This document shows, piece by piece, positions 63,527 to 64,000 of a stretch of DNA of 64,000 nucleotides. The notes under the pieces are model-generated. The model made no database searches. It worked only from the letters and a program-made list of their open reading frames with translations, and was not told where the DNA came from. Source of the DNA: Leishmania mexicana MHOM/GT/2001/U1103 (taxonomy: Eukaryota; Euglenozoa; Kinetoplastea; Trypanosomatida; Trypanosomatidae); the NCBI RefSeq assembly GCF_000234665.1, contig NC_018335.1, forward strand, positions 1,116,001 to 1,180,000, in the 5' to 3' direction. The first letter of the stretch is position 1. Every line of letters starts with the position of its first letter. The position numbers and the translations under genes were made by a program.

Positions 63527-64000
63527 ATGCTGCAACTCTCTCTGCTTCTTCGTGGTGCTCTGTGCATTTCGTACCGCGCACTGAAAAGCGCCGCAGTCGC
63601 GCCTGTCGCCGCAGCGGAGGTGGCAGCCGCTAGCTCGAGACTAGGTGAAGCATGGGAGGGTAGTATCGAGCGCGCTGAGGCTCTCGAGAACCTCAGCAAC
63701 GAGGTGTTTGGCCGAGGAAACAGGCATTTGAAAAACGTGGAAACGCTGACGGCTCTCCCGGAAGGTCTGCACTCTTTCCCAGAAGTGTGCTTCATTGGGA
63801 AGCCAGGATGCGGCAAGTCGAGCCTTATCTCGTGTCTTCTGCATAATCACCGGCTGGGCAAAGCCGGGGCGACTGCCGGCACTACGCGACTTCTGCAGTT
63901 TTTCAACGTGGGCGACGCGCTTCTCTTGGTGGATACGCCCGGCTACGGTGCCTGGCGAGGTCGTGAGGTGGGACAGCGTCTAGCGGAGCAGGCCAACGCG
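63527..64000 (+). CDS. EngB/YihA-type GTP-binding protein, 5' part (cut by window end)
   Basis: 158 codons are visible and the frame is open to the window edge. The N-terminus (MLQLSLLLRGALCISYRAL, then an Ala/Ser-rich stretch with Arg) resembles a mitochondrial presequence. The G domain begins at about residue 84: strand EVCFIG, G1 loop GKPGCGKSSL at about residues 90-99, a Thr-rich switch (GATAGTTRLLQFF) as G2, and G3 DTPGYGAWR, with the PGYG wording typical of EngB-family GTPases. Bacterial EngB acts in large-subunit ribosome assembly, so a role in mitochondrial ribosome assembly is a reasonable inference. The ATG at 63527 is the only one in this frame before the G1 loop; it lies inside an AG-free pyrimidine tract, which is odd. 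Confidence 0.8.
   Translation, partial: MLQLSLLLRGALCISYRALKSAAVAPVAAAEVAAASSRLGEAWEGSIERAEALENLSNEVFGRGNRHLKNVETLTALPEGLHSFPEVCFIGKPGCGKSSLISCLLHNHRLGKAGATAGTTRLLQFFNVGDALLLVDTPGYGAWRGREVGQRLAEQANA

Noticed and set aside
1..64000. CRISPR arrays, bacterial operons, Shine-Dalgarno sites or insertion sequences
   Set aside because: The window is eukaryotic trypanosomatid DNA; the repeats seen are microsatellites and SIDER-like elements, with no regular repeat-spacer pattern.

Overview
This window is nuclear DNA of a Leishmania-type trypanosomatid, either Leishmania sensu lato or a close relative such as Porcisia or Endotrypanum. The genes are intronless and lie in two long single-strand arrays. 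They are separated by spacers crowded with (TG)n, (CA)n, (TA)n and (GA)n runs, and pyrimidine tracts followed by AG stand just upstream of several start codons, as expected for spliced-leader acceptors. The protein set (flagellar outer-arm docking protein, AIR9-like corset protein, tandem nucleoside diphosphate kinases) fits. The NDK-b/MCM7 neighbourhood recalls the region of Leishmania chromosome 32 around LmjF.32.2950; this is from memory and unchecked.

Layout: from about 2.3 to 42.9 kb every supported gene is on the minus strand. Listed from the strand switch outward they are: a small membrane-anchored protein, TXNDC9-like phosducin family protein, tubulin cofactor A, MCM7, two identical nucleoside diphosphate kinases, a repeat protein of unknown function, a tubulin-tyrosine-ligase family enzyme, an FG-GAP membrane protein, a large DUSP/USP deubiquitinase, a CCDC63/CCDC114-type docking-complex protein, alpha-SNAP, a TFIIH p34/Tfb4-like subunit, a TMEM222/RTE1-family protein and CDP-diacylglycerol synthase. 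From about 48 kb to the right edge every supported gene is on the plus strand: N-terminal glutamine amidase NTAQ1, a protein ending in a SURP module, a small membrane protein, COA6, EMC6, a degenerate CNNM-like copy, an intact CNNM-like transporter, AIR9-like protein, and the 5' part of an EngB-type GTPase cut by the window end.

The 5 kb between the arrays (42,887-47,969) is a divergent strand-switch region, the expected start of both polycistronic units. Its base composition is unusual: about 44.6-45.35 kb is C/A-rich and about 45.9-47.3 kb is G/T-rich on the plus strand, so the non-template strand is G/T-rich in both directions of transcription. It also holds at least two copies of a short dispersed repeat resembling the SIDER retroposons; a third copy lies at 1.4-1.85 kb in the opposite orientation.

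Functional themes: tubulin and the cytoskeleton recur (cofactor A, TXNDC9-like, TTL family, docking complex, AIR9), but polycistronic neighbours in these organisms need not be co-regulated. Where an upstream ATG-less extension was open, the first ATG was used as the start, and in several cases the position of the pyrimidine-tract/AG acceptor supports that choice.
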